Source of the DNA: Membranipora membranacea
Lineage: Eukaryota > Bryozoa > Gymnolaemata > Cheilostomatida > Membraniporidae
Direction: 5' to 3'
DNA length: 64,000 nucleotides
Assembly: GCA_914767715.1 (NCBI GenBank)
Contig: OU612075.1
Coordinates: forward strand, 5,642,001 to 5,706,000
Positions within the stretch are counted from its first letter, which is position 1; the number at the start of each line of letters is the position of its first letter. Of the stretch, positions 45,263 through 56,620 are shown one piece after another. Position numbers and translations under genes: made by a program. Below the pieces are notes generated by a model that had not been told where the DNA came from, did not search any database, and saw only the letters and a program-made list of their open reading frames with translations.

Positions 45263-45778
45263 TATACCCACAAACCTATCTCAACTATTGTATTGTGATC
45301 CAGTTCGTTGACACAGGCTATCGGCATGTGGTTGATAAGAAAATCCAATTCTATCAACCCAAGGAACATTTGAGCACTTGGACTGATGCATCCACAAAGT
45401 GTAGCGACTAACATTAATAGCTATACATTTTAAATATTATCTGGGACCCTTTCTTCAGTTTAAAAGAATAGCATAACATGAAGATTTAGTAAGGAATTGG
45501 CTATAAACTCACCTTATTACTGCAGCGCTATCAATTTGAACACCACTACGGACAAACTCAAAATATACCAAGGATAAAGTAATGGTTGATAAACAAATAG
45601 TCTACTACTAGCACAGACGACTGCTATAAACTCGGTAAACTACTAGGAGCAAAGATACTAAATTACTACCAACTTTGTAAATGATTACGCAGCAGCTAGA
45701 TATTTGTGACCTTAGTAGATTGATTATAACCCTGGATAAGATAAAACACTTAGTCTGATATTATCACAATATGACCAC

Positions 45779-46483
45779 ATCACAGAGTAAGGATAAACAG
45801 AGGGGACACTTCAATAATCGTTACAGTGCCTGCGGTTTTTGAGCTACTGGGGAAAATCATCATCTGGCCACCTGCCAATTTTCAATAAATATATAAGCTA
45901 ATAAGGGATTTTCTCATACATACATGCCTACCTTTGTTGGGCCATCAGTCTTTCTGTATTCATCCCAAAGACTGATTTCCAACTTTTTTAAATGTCCAAC
46001 CTTCAAGCTATACACCATATTATTGTCATTTTTTGCTAGGATACATAGGCTACGATTTATTTGGGTTTTTAAAATGAGTTATATCATATAGATTAACAAG
46101 CGGCTTGGGTCAGTACACGAACATTTCCTAATTTTGATGACCAGCCATCCATCAATTGTCACATGTAAATCTATATGGAAAACTCATTTTAAAAACCCAT
46201 ATAACTCATAGCCTATGTTTCCTAGCAAAATATGACAACAATACGGTGTATAGCTTGAAGGCTGGACATTTCAAGAAAGTTGGAAATCAGTCTTTGGGAT
46301 AAATACAGAATGAATTATGACCTATCAAAGGTAGGTATGTCTGCCTAAAACCTAACATTGTAACTTATATAATTATTGAAATTTGCAGGTGGCCAGATTG
46401 ATGATTTTTACCCCAGTGGATCAAAACCGCAGGCACTATAACGATCATTGAAGTGTCCCCTCTGTTTATCCTTACTCTGTGAT
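45779..46483. mobile_element. 705-bp foldback element
   Basis: Ends ATCACAGAGTAAGGATAAAC and GTTTATCCTTACTCTGTGAT are exact complements. Pairing continues with gaps across most of both halves, for example CAGTCTTTGGGAT and ATCCCAAAGACTG, and AAAACTCATTTTAAAAACCC. No coding. A partial third end, ATATCCTTACTCTGTGATG, lies at 46593. Confidence 0.8.
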
Positions 46484-46936
46484 ATATATCCTTACTCCAT
46501 GACCACATGGTCATTGCGCAATAATGAACTAACTCAGTGTATACACAAACAAGAGGAGAAAGTTCGGTGGTACACTTTTCATCAGCAGTAATAATATCCT
46601 TACTCTGTGATGTTGTTCAACACTAAAAAGCCAGTCATAAACTTGAGCGCTATTATTATCTTACCACAACAAATTATTTTTACTGTTTACTTGACTGATT
46701 ATGTTAAAAGTACACAGCTTATTGCGGAATAAATTGCCCGAATCCAATAGAAAAATAATTAAGAAATAATTACTTCCGTATATGGCCTCCATTGGTATTC
46801 CCAACTGTAAGATCCATGAACCAACCGGCGAGCAATATTCCACCTCTGCGTAATATTAGGTTGTGGAGGGGGGTTGGTTTCCTAGGTTACTTATGACTAT
46901 TTATAATTCCCTATACCTTTTCCTGGCTACATCTGA

Positions 46937-47023
46937 CCCGCGAAAGCTCAGTTGGTAGAGCGGAGGACTATAATGGTATATATAGACATCTTTAGGTCAC
47001 TGGTTCAAATCTGGTTCACGGGA
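46937..47023 (+). pseudogene. tRNA-Tyr pseudogene
   Basis: Same layout as the tRNA-Tyr genes at 25-26 kb, with a 14-nt intron. The anticodon reads ATA instead of GTA, the acceptor stem has a C-A mismatch (CCCGCGA/TCACGGG), and the anticodon stem is disturbed (TCTTT where TCCTT is needed). It lacks the flank shared by the other copies. Confidence 0.75.
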
Positions 47024-48530
47024 TCCTTTTTATAAAATAGATTAGGCCATACTAGAACTGTATTTCCCACCTAGTCTGCCGTGGTCCGAGATGGGTGGCA
47101 GTCTTGCAGGCATACTTGCCAAGTCTCCCAATTTAGGCGTAACCCTCCAGATTTTTACACCCACCTCCCACTTTTTGTAAATCTCACTATTTCCTCCAGA
47201 TTTTAGAGAAAACAGTCCAATCGCAATTTTTTGATAGTTATCCAAGCACATTTTGTTGTTGACTAGTTACTGTTAAGGTCTTTACACACAAAATTGAAAG
47301 GAATTATCATACTGACTCTCGTGATCTGACTGGGCATGTAGAGATCAGCTCATGCCCAGAGCTGAGCATGCGCAGAATGAGGAATTATCAAATTAAACAA
47401 TCCTAACAAATTTACCTGTTCTGTTAAGATTCAGCCTATTATTGCAAATGACCAATAGCATCCTCTCATAACTCACAACACTAACTGTCATTGGTCACAA
47501 TATAAAGTAGCTAGTCAGGTGCATACCTTTAGTTTTCATTTCCTTTCAGATCACACATTTTTTAGTATTAATTTTGTACTGTTTACTAGTTAAATTTAAG
47601 TGAAGGAAAATAGAAACCTAACAATTCCAAAGGTAGGTCCACTAAAATTTAACAAAGCTCGGACCAAAGACTTTGAAACATATTTAATGTTAGTCAAACA
47701 AAAATATAGTACCTTATCTGGATTCTCACTGTCTGTGACTGAGCACATTTTCAGATCTTGATGATGCATGGGCACTTATACCCTGTCTTGACAGGCAAAG
47801 GCCCCTGGGACTTACATGTCTCTACTTTGCCAATGGGGTGTTTGATACTGGACATTGACAATGTAAAGGCATGTATGTAAGAGTCCCAGGGGCCCATGGA
47901 TTGATTGTAATTGTTTAAAGTGTACCTCAGTTTGATATTTTAGTACTAGTACAAACATGAAATTATTTGGGGTCAAATATACCTTTTTAGCCCTTCCTAG
48001 TGGCTGGAAACGCTCTGAGAGCTTGTGCAGACGGGGCTCCGTCCTGTACCCCGTTGGGGGGCTCACACCGCCCCCCAAACCCCCAGGTGGGTGACTCGGG
48101 TGCTTCGCACCCTCGAAGCACCAGGTTGTGGTGCAGTATCGCCGTAAAATGGAATCTCCCTATTTTGTATTTAGATTACTTGGCAAGTATGCTTGCAGGG
48201 CACCAAGTTCTACCAGAGAGTGCCAACTGATATACTAGAACTGTATAAACTGTGTAAAATGTCAAAGGATAAAGCCCATCTGAACAAGATAAAGTATAAA
48301 TCTACTGGCAAAATAGATATTACGGCATCTGGACTTGGTACAGCAGATAGGGTTACAAGGTTCAGCAAACAAGGAGTTGAAATGTACAAAAGTTATCCAC
48401 CCTTATTTCAAGAGAACACAACCTCCTAAAGGAGATTGAGTTGAGCGATCTATCAAGTCAGCCAGACGTCGGCAACAATGGGCATGGGTATCAGTATATT
48501 AACAAATTGTTAGCCAGATTTAATAGTGTA
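47024..48530. other. Repeat-like stretch without a supported gene
   Basis: Short open frames such as 47042-47251 (minus) and 48193-48429 (plus) look like transposon debris. Duplicated phrases AGTCCCAGGGGCC and GGCCCCTGGGACTTACATG occur in inverted order near 47800-47900. No family recognised. Confidence 0.35.
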
Positions 48531-49087
48531 GCTAGTTGTGGGGCTAGCAACTAGCATCAAATTAACTCGCTTAGTTAACTTCATTACTGATTCAAGAATG
48601 TGCAAAAAGATGAACTTTTCTCCTCAGGGCTGTCTGGAACTGAACAGTGTCTGGACATATGCTGCAGCACGGCAATATGTTAAAACACCAAATTGCAACA
48701 TCGTCATTCCTGTGAACAAGTTTTTATTCCTTTTTCTTCTGGACGATCGCTTAGAAAATAGTAGCTTGTGTTGCAAGCTTTGTTTGGTAGGAGAGGAGGG
48801 CGCCCGCCCCCTCTCCTAAAGTCACAATTAAGAAAACTCTTCCCACAGAGCATCCCAGTACAGGTTAAGTCAGGGTCAGCAATGATTGACAGGAAAGTCA
48901 TATTTCAATATCATTGAGATTATATTCTGTTACCAGGATACATGGTACTGAGGCTGTGCTGTACAATATAAGGGCGTGTCATAGACGTCCCATTGATTTA
49001 TGCCGATTACCTAAAAAGGAGCCAATGCCAACGCTTCTAAATTGAGTAGACTGAGTGACCTGATATTGTTTTGTTAAGGGTGACAGC

Positions 49088-51234
49088 CATAGACTTAATA
49101 ATAAACCTAGACAGGACACTGTATATAGCTGAAGTGAGGCACTTAATTATGGTGGCGTGACGTCACTGGAGGGTGTAGAAACAGTGATTTTTACTGATGG
49201 CTATCATTGGTTTACCTGTACCAGCTCTGGTTAAATGTTGATAACTCAATTGGTTTCAATCGGAATTTAAGTTTGAAAATTGCTATCAATTCAGCAGCTT
49301 CTGGTGATCATTTTAATAGTCTGTTTATTATCAAAAAAGCAAGCTATTGAAAACGGTGCTTAGACTCGAAGCTATAATCTTTTTTTTTGCAGTTTCAGCC
49401 CTGTTTTAAAGTTTATTTCCTTATCGATTTCGATGGGATTTTGAGTTTAACAATTGCAATAGATTCAGTAGCTTGTGAAGATAATTTTGATGGTCTGTTC
49501 TGCCTTGTAGCTCAAGTATAACCATGAAGTTCAGGACTTTCTTCTTTGGAATAACTGAGGAAGCAAGCAATTGAATTTACTTGGTGAATACACAACTACC
49601 AAAGAAATGACTAATTTCATCCTTCCTTTTTTTTACTGCTTTTTTGCTCATTTTGAGCCAGGCATACACAATAAGAAATGTCATGACCTTAGACAAAATA
49701 TCCACCACCATCATTGAAATGTGACCAAACGAGATAGTTGGAAGTAAACAAGTCAAGGCCGGACCTCACAAAGCTTCAAATAAAATTGAAGTTCATAGTA
49801 GACGATATTCTGTGTAGCTAGTATAATGGTCACTTCGGTGGGTCAAAAGTAAAGGGAGACCTCCTGCCCGGCAGCATTCTCCTCGTTCTTACCTTATATT
49901 AGCAGCCTGATAAAACAAGCAACAGCTAAATCCGGTAATTTAGGAAATCATAATACATCAATTGTGACCAAGAAACACTATCTTATGAAATTTTGAATTA
50001 GTATTGGGTCTGCTGGAGTCAGCAATATAGCAACAGATTTCTAGATTTCTGGGTACACAGCAGTTGTAACACTCATCAAGCTAAGCACTATTTGTTCACA
50101 ATGGATAAGCCAGGCCAGAGCGGATCTTCTGAACCACCAGTATGTAACTGTGATACAATGACTATACTTTCCTTTGCCTGCTAGGTATTGTCCTTGCCTG
50201 TTCGGTTATCACCAGGAGGAAAGTCCTAAACTCCCGGTTATATACCTGAGCTACAACGCTGAAAAGACCTTCAAGATGAGCCCCATAAGCTGCTGAGTCT
50301 ATTGCAATTTTCAAACTTGAAATCCCAATAAAATTGATTAGGCAATAAACTTCAAATCAAGGTTGAAACTGCAAAAAAAGTTATAGTTTTGTTGAGTCTA
50401 TTGCAATTTTCAAACTCAAAATTCCATCAAAATATCATATTATATTATATTCAGGACTGAAACTGCAAATAGCTTGCTGTATGAAGCTAAATAGACTCTC
50501 AAAATGATCGGCAGAAGCTGCTGAATTTATTGCAATTTTCATTAAATTCCGGTTGAAGCCAATAGACAGTTTTCTGAGCTCTGATTTAGGCCTTAATTAG
50601 GAGTTGTCCTCTCTCCAGTTTGGTACTTTTAACCCACGTCGCATAGGAAAAATGTGCTGAAAAGAGGGTTATCTTGATAGGATAAAAATTATTTTTGATC
50701 CAGAATCTGTAGCATTGAAAACTCATATAGACAGAGTTTGGGAAATAATTTTAGTATTTGGATAGTCAATTATAGCATTTTCTGCCTGTTTTGCGGACCA
50801 TTTGGCAGAATTTTTCATGAGTTTCATCACTAAAATTAAGATTTATCAACATTCAAGCCTCCAATGGTTTGGAAACCCTGTCTCACAGGGTTTTCAATGG
50901 TGCAGACTCTGAATCAAAACTCATTTTTATCCTAACATAAGCGGGTTTCAAGATAATCCTTTTTCAGCAGGTTTTTCCTATGCGGCGTGGGTTAAAAGTA
51001 CCAAACTGGAGAGAGGACAACTCCGAATTGAGGCATAAATAAGAGCTCAGAAAACTGTCTATTGAGTTATCAACATTTAACCAGAGCTGGGACAGGTAAA
51101 TCAATGATAGCTAAGGGTAAAAATCACTGTTTCTACACCCTCCAGTGCCGTCGCGTCACCATTATTAAGTGCCTCACTGCCTCAATGCTAATGCTTCATA
51201 CAGTGTCCTGTCTAGGTGTATTATTAAGTCTATG
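49088..51234. mobile_element. 2.15-kb non-coding DNA transposon with long inverted arms
   Basis: Ends CATAGACTTAATAATAAACC and its complement at the right (ATTATTAAGTCTATG) begin arms of at least 170 bp that include GGAGGGTGTAGAAACAGTG. The 8-bp flanks GTGACAGC and GTGGCAGC match at seven positions and fit one target site, since the uninterrupted mARC intron has a single GTGGCAGC. Inside, AAACTGCAAA-type and TTGCAATTTTCAAAC-type units repeat in both orientations. No transposase is readable. A second MITE sits in its right arm. Confidence 0.8.
50564..51060. mobile_element. AGACAG MITE nested in the 2.15-kb transposon
   Basis: Ends AGACAGTTTTCTGAGCTCTG and CAGAAAACTGTCT start long arms that include GGAGTTGTCCTCTCTCC and TTGGTACTTTTAACCCA. 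It is flanked by AT on both sides; removing element plus one AT restores the host arm sequence CCAATTGAG seen in the other arm of the host transposon. Confidence 0.85.
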
Positions 51235-51469
51235 GTGGCAGCTGATAAGCCCCATTGATACATCACTGATTTCTTGGCTAGTTGTGTATGACTAAACTGA
51301 TAGCACAGAATATCGTTCAGGGTTTTACACATGAAATCGAGTGATACTGGCTGATGTTTTCCACAAATGGAATTCAACAGCTTTAAAAGGCACTCAAAAT
51401 TCCATTGTATTTGCAGTTAGTTTCGATCGAACTACGACTATGAATTCAGTCATATAATCCAGCTATGCT

Positions 51470-51690
51470 CAACCGTCAGCTGCCATCCATAATAGTTTGA
51501 CCCGCCAGCAAGGAGACAGACCCTTCCCACCTTATGTTATGGCCGGTGACGGATTTGCGGGAGGGTGCAATGGTCTGCCTGTTTAGACGATCACCCCTTC
51601 CTACGACACTTTGCTTGAGGGTCAGGGTAGGTTGGGCCTTAGAAGTAGACTTGTGGTGGACACTAACAGACTGAACTGCTGTCATAAAGT
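51470..51690. repeat. Old LINE-associated remnant, third copy
   Basis: CAGCTGCCATCCATAATAGT and the CAAGGAGACAGA stretch match 2880-2930; the inverted copy is at about 40500-40690. It follows the mARC fragment in all three blocks. Confidence 0.65.
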
Positions 51691-52618
51691 TCCTTGGAAG
51701 TCCTGTATTTCTTGTTTGTTTGATATGACAGTGACAATCTTTTGAATAACAGTGTCGATTAAGTTAAGAGCAACTATATAGCACTGATCAGTCACCATGC
51801 AGTCATATAGTTAACTGTATTGGTAGGTTGTGTGGCACAAAGCTTACAAAAAACTCTCAATAGCTGCGGCCAAACCAAAGTCAACAATCAACAGCAGACC
51901 ACAACCCTAGCCTAGCTGGTTTTGGGGTAAGTCTACACAGGCTAATGCTTAATTTTTGCTAGCTGAGGTGGAGTCTATATAAAGTTAAGGAGGTTCGTGA
52001 ATGTTGGCTAGCATCAAGTTTAGCTATTTCAAGCAATGCGAAACGGACAACTTTTCCTCCAGCGAATACTTCCTCCTCTAGGGTAAATTGCATTTCACCT
52101 ACCAAAAACTTGCATCGTTGATAAGCGTAGGCAGTTTTATTAGCCTGGTCATGCGGACACTTGATTCTACCTTGCAGTGTTTGGTGTTATCTAAATAACC
52201 TTGATATTATATGATAACTGTATTTAGACTATGGTATGGTACACAGAGAATCACTATTATTTTTAGGTTTTGCGTCTCTAAAGGAACTAAAATCACATGA
52301 TTAGAAGTTTCACAATTTGTTAAGCGTTATGCAGTTGAGAGTGGGGAAACTTGCAGGGCACCAACAGAGGCAAGCAGCTAGCCACCTGAAAAGACAATTC
52401 ATCCTCGTCAATCCTCCTCATCTCATCAAGTTCAGTCTGATATAAAAAAAGGTGAAGAAGATATTAAAATACAAGAACATCTACGGATCTTCAGGTACGT
52501 ACATAGGTAGATATTGGTTCTGATTTAATGGTGGCAGCAAGATACTCTGTAACATAGTATCACTTACTAATTATCCTCTAGGTTGTACAACCTGTATTCA
52601 TTCCCTGAATTCATTAAT

Positions 52619-53128
52619 AGACAGTTTTCTGAGCTCTGAGTAAGGCCTCAATTCGGAGTTGTCCTCTCTCCATTTTGGTACTTTTAACCCACACTGCATA
52701 GGAAAAACGTGCTGAAAAGAGGGTTATCTTCATAACCGCTTATAATAGGATAAAAATTATTTTTGATTCAGAATCTGCAGCATTGAAAACTCATATGGAC
52801 ATAGTTTGGGAAAAGATTTTAGTATTTGGATAGTCAATTATAGCAATTTCTACCTGTTTTGCGGACAATTTGGCAGAATTTTTCATGAGTTTGGTCACAA
52901 AAATTAAGATTTATCAACATTCAAGCCTCCAATGATTTGGAAACCCTGTCTCACAGGGTTTTCAATGGTGCAGACTCAGAATCAAAACTCATTTTTATCC
53001 TAGCATAAGCGGTTTTCAAGATAACCCTCTTTCAGCAGGTTTTTCCTATGTGGCGTGGGTTAAAAGTACCAAACTGGAGAGAGGACAACTCCGAATTGAG
53101 GCATAAATAACAGCTTAGAAAACTGTCT
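52619..53128. mobile_element. AGACAG MITE, second copy, in the TRIM copy's 5' region
   Basis: It has the same ends and arms as 50564-51060, 510 bp. AT lies on both sides; the empty site in the left TRIM block (38680-38695) reads ATTAATT, showing a clean insertion with an AT duplication. Confidence 0.85.
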
Positions 53129-53226
53129 ATTGCACGAATAACCTTTGTATCAACTCTCAAAGCAGACCCTATGAAGTAGTGTAGTCTTGGGAGCGAATGC
53201 ATTGACCCTCTAGCTTTCTAGACCAA

Positions 53227-54324
53227 ATTTACTGATATAAGCGTGTCTAACAGGAGGATTGTCTTGTATACATCTGATTAGTGAGAGTTACAATCTTTCT
53301 CCCTTCAGTCATAGGTAAACTCTGTGAACAAAGATACCTTTTCACCTTTAGGAAACAAGCCAGTCATCATGGATGTAGAGATAGTACCAGGGGCCAGAGA
53401 TACAGAATGTGGATTTTGTTTTGCGAGACTTTGTGAGATTGAGGATCCTAAGGCTCTTCCTTGCGGACACACTCACTGTACAGAATGTATAAATGTGAAC
53501 TATCAAAACAAGGAATCGAGTGTAAAGTGTGCAAGTAAGTTATATATAGAGAATATAAATCATATTTTTGGCAAATGGCAGAATAGCTAATGCCAGATCA
53601 TAATATAATGATCTCATATGTATGTAGCCCACCACCCTCCGCTAAAAGGGCCTGTTAAATACTGTGGTGTAAAGAAAATAATGGTGTATAGAGTATAGAA
53701 CCCTAGAGTATTAAACTTGCAAACAATAGAATAATTAGGTCAATCTATGGAGTTGTCTAACAATGTTCTTATTTACTGATATTTACTGATATAAGCGTGT
53801 CTAACAGGAGGATTGTCTTGTATACATCTGATTAGTGAGAGTTACAATCTTTCTCCCTTCAGTCATAGGTAAACTCTGTGAACAAAGATACCTTTTCACC
53901 TTTAGGAAACAAGCCAGTCATCATGGATGTAGAGATAGTACCAGGGGCCAGAGATACAGAATGTGGATTTTGTTTTGCGAGACTTTGTGAGATTGAGGAT
54001 CCTAAGGCTCTTCCTTGCGGACACACTCACTGTACAGAATGTATAAATGTGAACTATCAAAACAAGGAATCGAGTGAAAAGTGTGCAAGTAAGTTATATA
54101 TAGAGAATATAAATCATATTTTTGGCAAATGGCAGAATAGCTAATGCCAGATCATAATATAATGATCTCATATGTATGTAGCCCACCACCCTCCGCTAAA
54201 AGGGCCTGTTAAATACTGTGGTGTAAAGAAAATAATGGTGTATAGAGTATAGAACCCTAGAGTATTAAACTTGCAAACAATAGAATAATTAGGTCAATCT
54301 ATGGAGTTGTCTAACAATGTTCTT
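53227..54324. repeat. 554-bp tandem duplication containing the RING exon
   Basis: 53227-53780 and 53781-54324 are almost identical; I see one substitution (GTGTAAAG against GTGAAAAG) within the exon. The junction repeats ATTTACTGAT. Confidence 0.9.
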
Positions 54325-56454
54325 AAAGGACAACTCCTAATAATCAATTCTAATTATGCTTCTTTATTCATGGCAGGAAAACATTTAAAGACATCGACAT
54401 CCAATCTTTGCCAGGAGTTACAGAGGCAGCTGTAAAAACTGCACTGGCTAAGCCTGTAACCTGGATACCAATCGAGCTGAGATGTGAGCTGTGTAAGACA
54501 GACTCTGTTAGGTCTGTGGTGTGCTGTGCTGACTGTAAGAGGAGATTTTGCCGGAAGCATGCTGATGTAAGTCTGTATATTGTTGGCTTCATGTCTGTAC
54601 CTTGTACCTCGTACTTTATACTTTGTACCTTGTACCTAGTACCTAGTCACAGAATTTGAAAATACTTTAGTTCAGGTTCCAAAACTCAGTTATTACAGCG
54701 TAAAGTTTGAAGACAGGAGGAAAACAGGATAGTTATGATGGCGGTGGTCACGTAATCGCCAAACTATTCGTTCTGACAATCTACTTCTGTTTCAGGAGCA
54801 TGAAACTCATAGCAGTGATCACCAGATGCTGCCTATTGAGGACGAGTCATCATCGGAACGTTTTGAAGTGGAGAGGTGTCCAGTACACCATAAACATGTG
54901 CTGGACGAAATCTGCAGACTGTGTAGGACAAGGTTCTGTAAGAGGTGTATAACGAGGGGAAAATGTCCCTCTCTGAGTACTGAGAGCCATCAAGTTGCAG
55001 GGCTGGAAGACCCAGGTAAGTGCTTTACCAATCACAAAAAACATATCCTCCTTTAATAGTCTTCAAATTTCGCGAAAATCCCTAATTATAAACAATCAAG
55101 CTTCCTAAGTAAGCATCCCAGGGGTACCATATCTAGGTTTTTCGGGTCTGGAACTAATTTTAATGGCTTTATATTTTGGCCCGAGTTGTTAACAGATATG
55201 CATCTCAGGGCTGAAGATCTGGATTGAGTTTCAGTTGTATAGTCCTTCTTGTCCAAATCTGCCAAAAACTAAATCTAGAAATAGTATCTAAACACAAGCA
55301 CATTGAGTTGTATAAATGTATAACTTGATATTGTATAGGTATATCAACAGCAGCAGCATCTGGAGAAACGGCAGCATCTAAGAATCAAATATCTGAGGAA
55401 TGTGAAACTCCGAGAGCAAAGACAAGACATGGAGGACAGGATAAGTTTTGCTCTGAATGTGGACACAACTTCTCCGATACAACTGATAACCATGCTGAAG
55501 CTAATAGAGGTAAATTCCATGTCTGATCACTCAGACAGTTTCATGGCCAAACTATGGGCTGTTACCAATGTTTCCAATAACTTATGAGTCGGTAGCTATG
55601 AGAAATGTGACGCAGAGTGCTGTAGGCTCCCGAACAACAATGGTCCAACTTTTTCATCCTTTCTCTCACTGATTTGACTGCGCAAAGGGAAAACCAATAA
55701 AGTTTTCATCTTCGTGAGAACACCAACAGGTGAATTTATATGGAATGCATAAAACTATTTAACCTATCATGTAGGTGGACATGAGATAATTCCACTTAGG
55801 AAGTTTACCGATGACATGAGAGACAAACTGAGGATCTTATCACAGAGTATCTATGATAAGATTAAGAGATGCAGAAGTTCAGTAAAATCTACATGGAAAC
55901 GTCTCAGTGATCTAGAAGATCATGTGGAGTCTATTAATCACACCATAGACCAAATGACTGATGATTTGGTAAGATATTTTTGTATATTCGATCGGCGCAT
56001 AAACGATATCCGGACAACATTCTTAACTGTCCCGGGGACACTTGTCACGGTGTTTAGTCCAATTAGTAATGTGTAGTGCAGTTCTAGATAGGTGTGGGGG
56101 AGGGGTTGTTTTTGCGCTGCTCATGGAGCCACTGTGATACGCAAATCACCTGTTCTGTTCATTATATTGTTATGCTAGCCCTCTTTTTTTGGTTCACAGG
56201 CCTTATTCCCTTAACTTCTCAGCTCTTTTACTTCCACTTTCAGCAGGGGAGATAAACCCCGGGAAGACCCCATTAGGACCCCAAAATTTTTTGAAAGTCA
56301 GAGCTTAAATCAATTTTGGCAGGTAAGGTGCACACTAGGTCCCTATATTGCTACTCACAGTATTATGAGCATTCCAATGATACAAAAAAATTATCTTTGA
56401 TTTTGACTGCAGTATTCCTGGCTAACAGATATTTGTGCAATGACATCGAGAGTA

Positions 56455-56620
56455 CACTATTATCATGTGTATCCCTGATAGTTAGAGTCAGTTTAGTATG
56501 AGTACCTAACATTTACCTGCCCCTAAAAAGTAAAATTGAACTCTGGTTGTCACACCAAAATCCTCGTTATGGTACTCATGCTAAGTGAATTAGTTCACTC
56601 TCTATCAACCTGAGATATAC
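56455..56620. repeat. Dispersed repeat (CATGTGTATC family), second copy
   Basis: Aligned with 30560-30720. It sits in an intron of the TRIM pseudogene. Confidence 0.6.

Larger units (their letters stand above)
48540..51430 (+). pseudogene. Third mARC fragment, decayed and split by a transposon
   Basis: 48540-49087 matches intron 4, exon 5 and the following bases of mARC; 51235-51430 continues the same intron. Exon 5 at about 48938-49043 keeps TEAVLYNIRAC but then reads HRRPIDL, losing the second cysteine of CPRC, and the WREVAIG start is deleted. The 2147 bp at 49088-51234 is an inserted element. The orientation is +, as in the left-edge copy, and it precedes the decayed TRIM copy as mARC precedes TRIM elsewhere. 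Confidence 0.75.
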
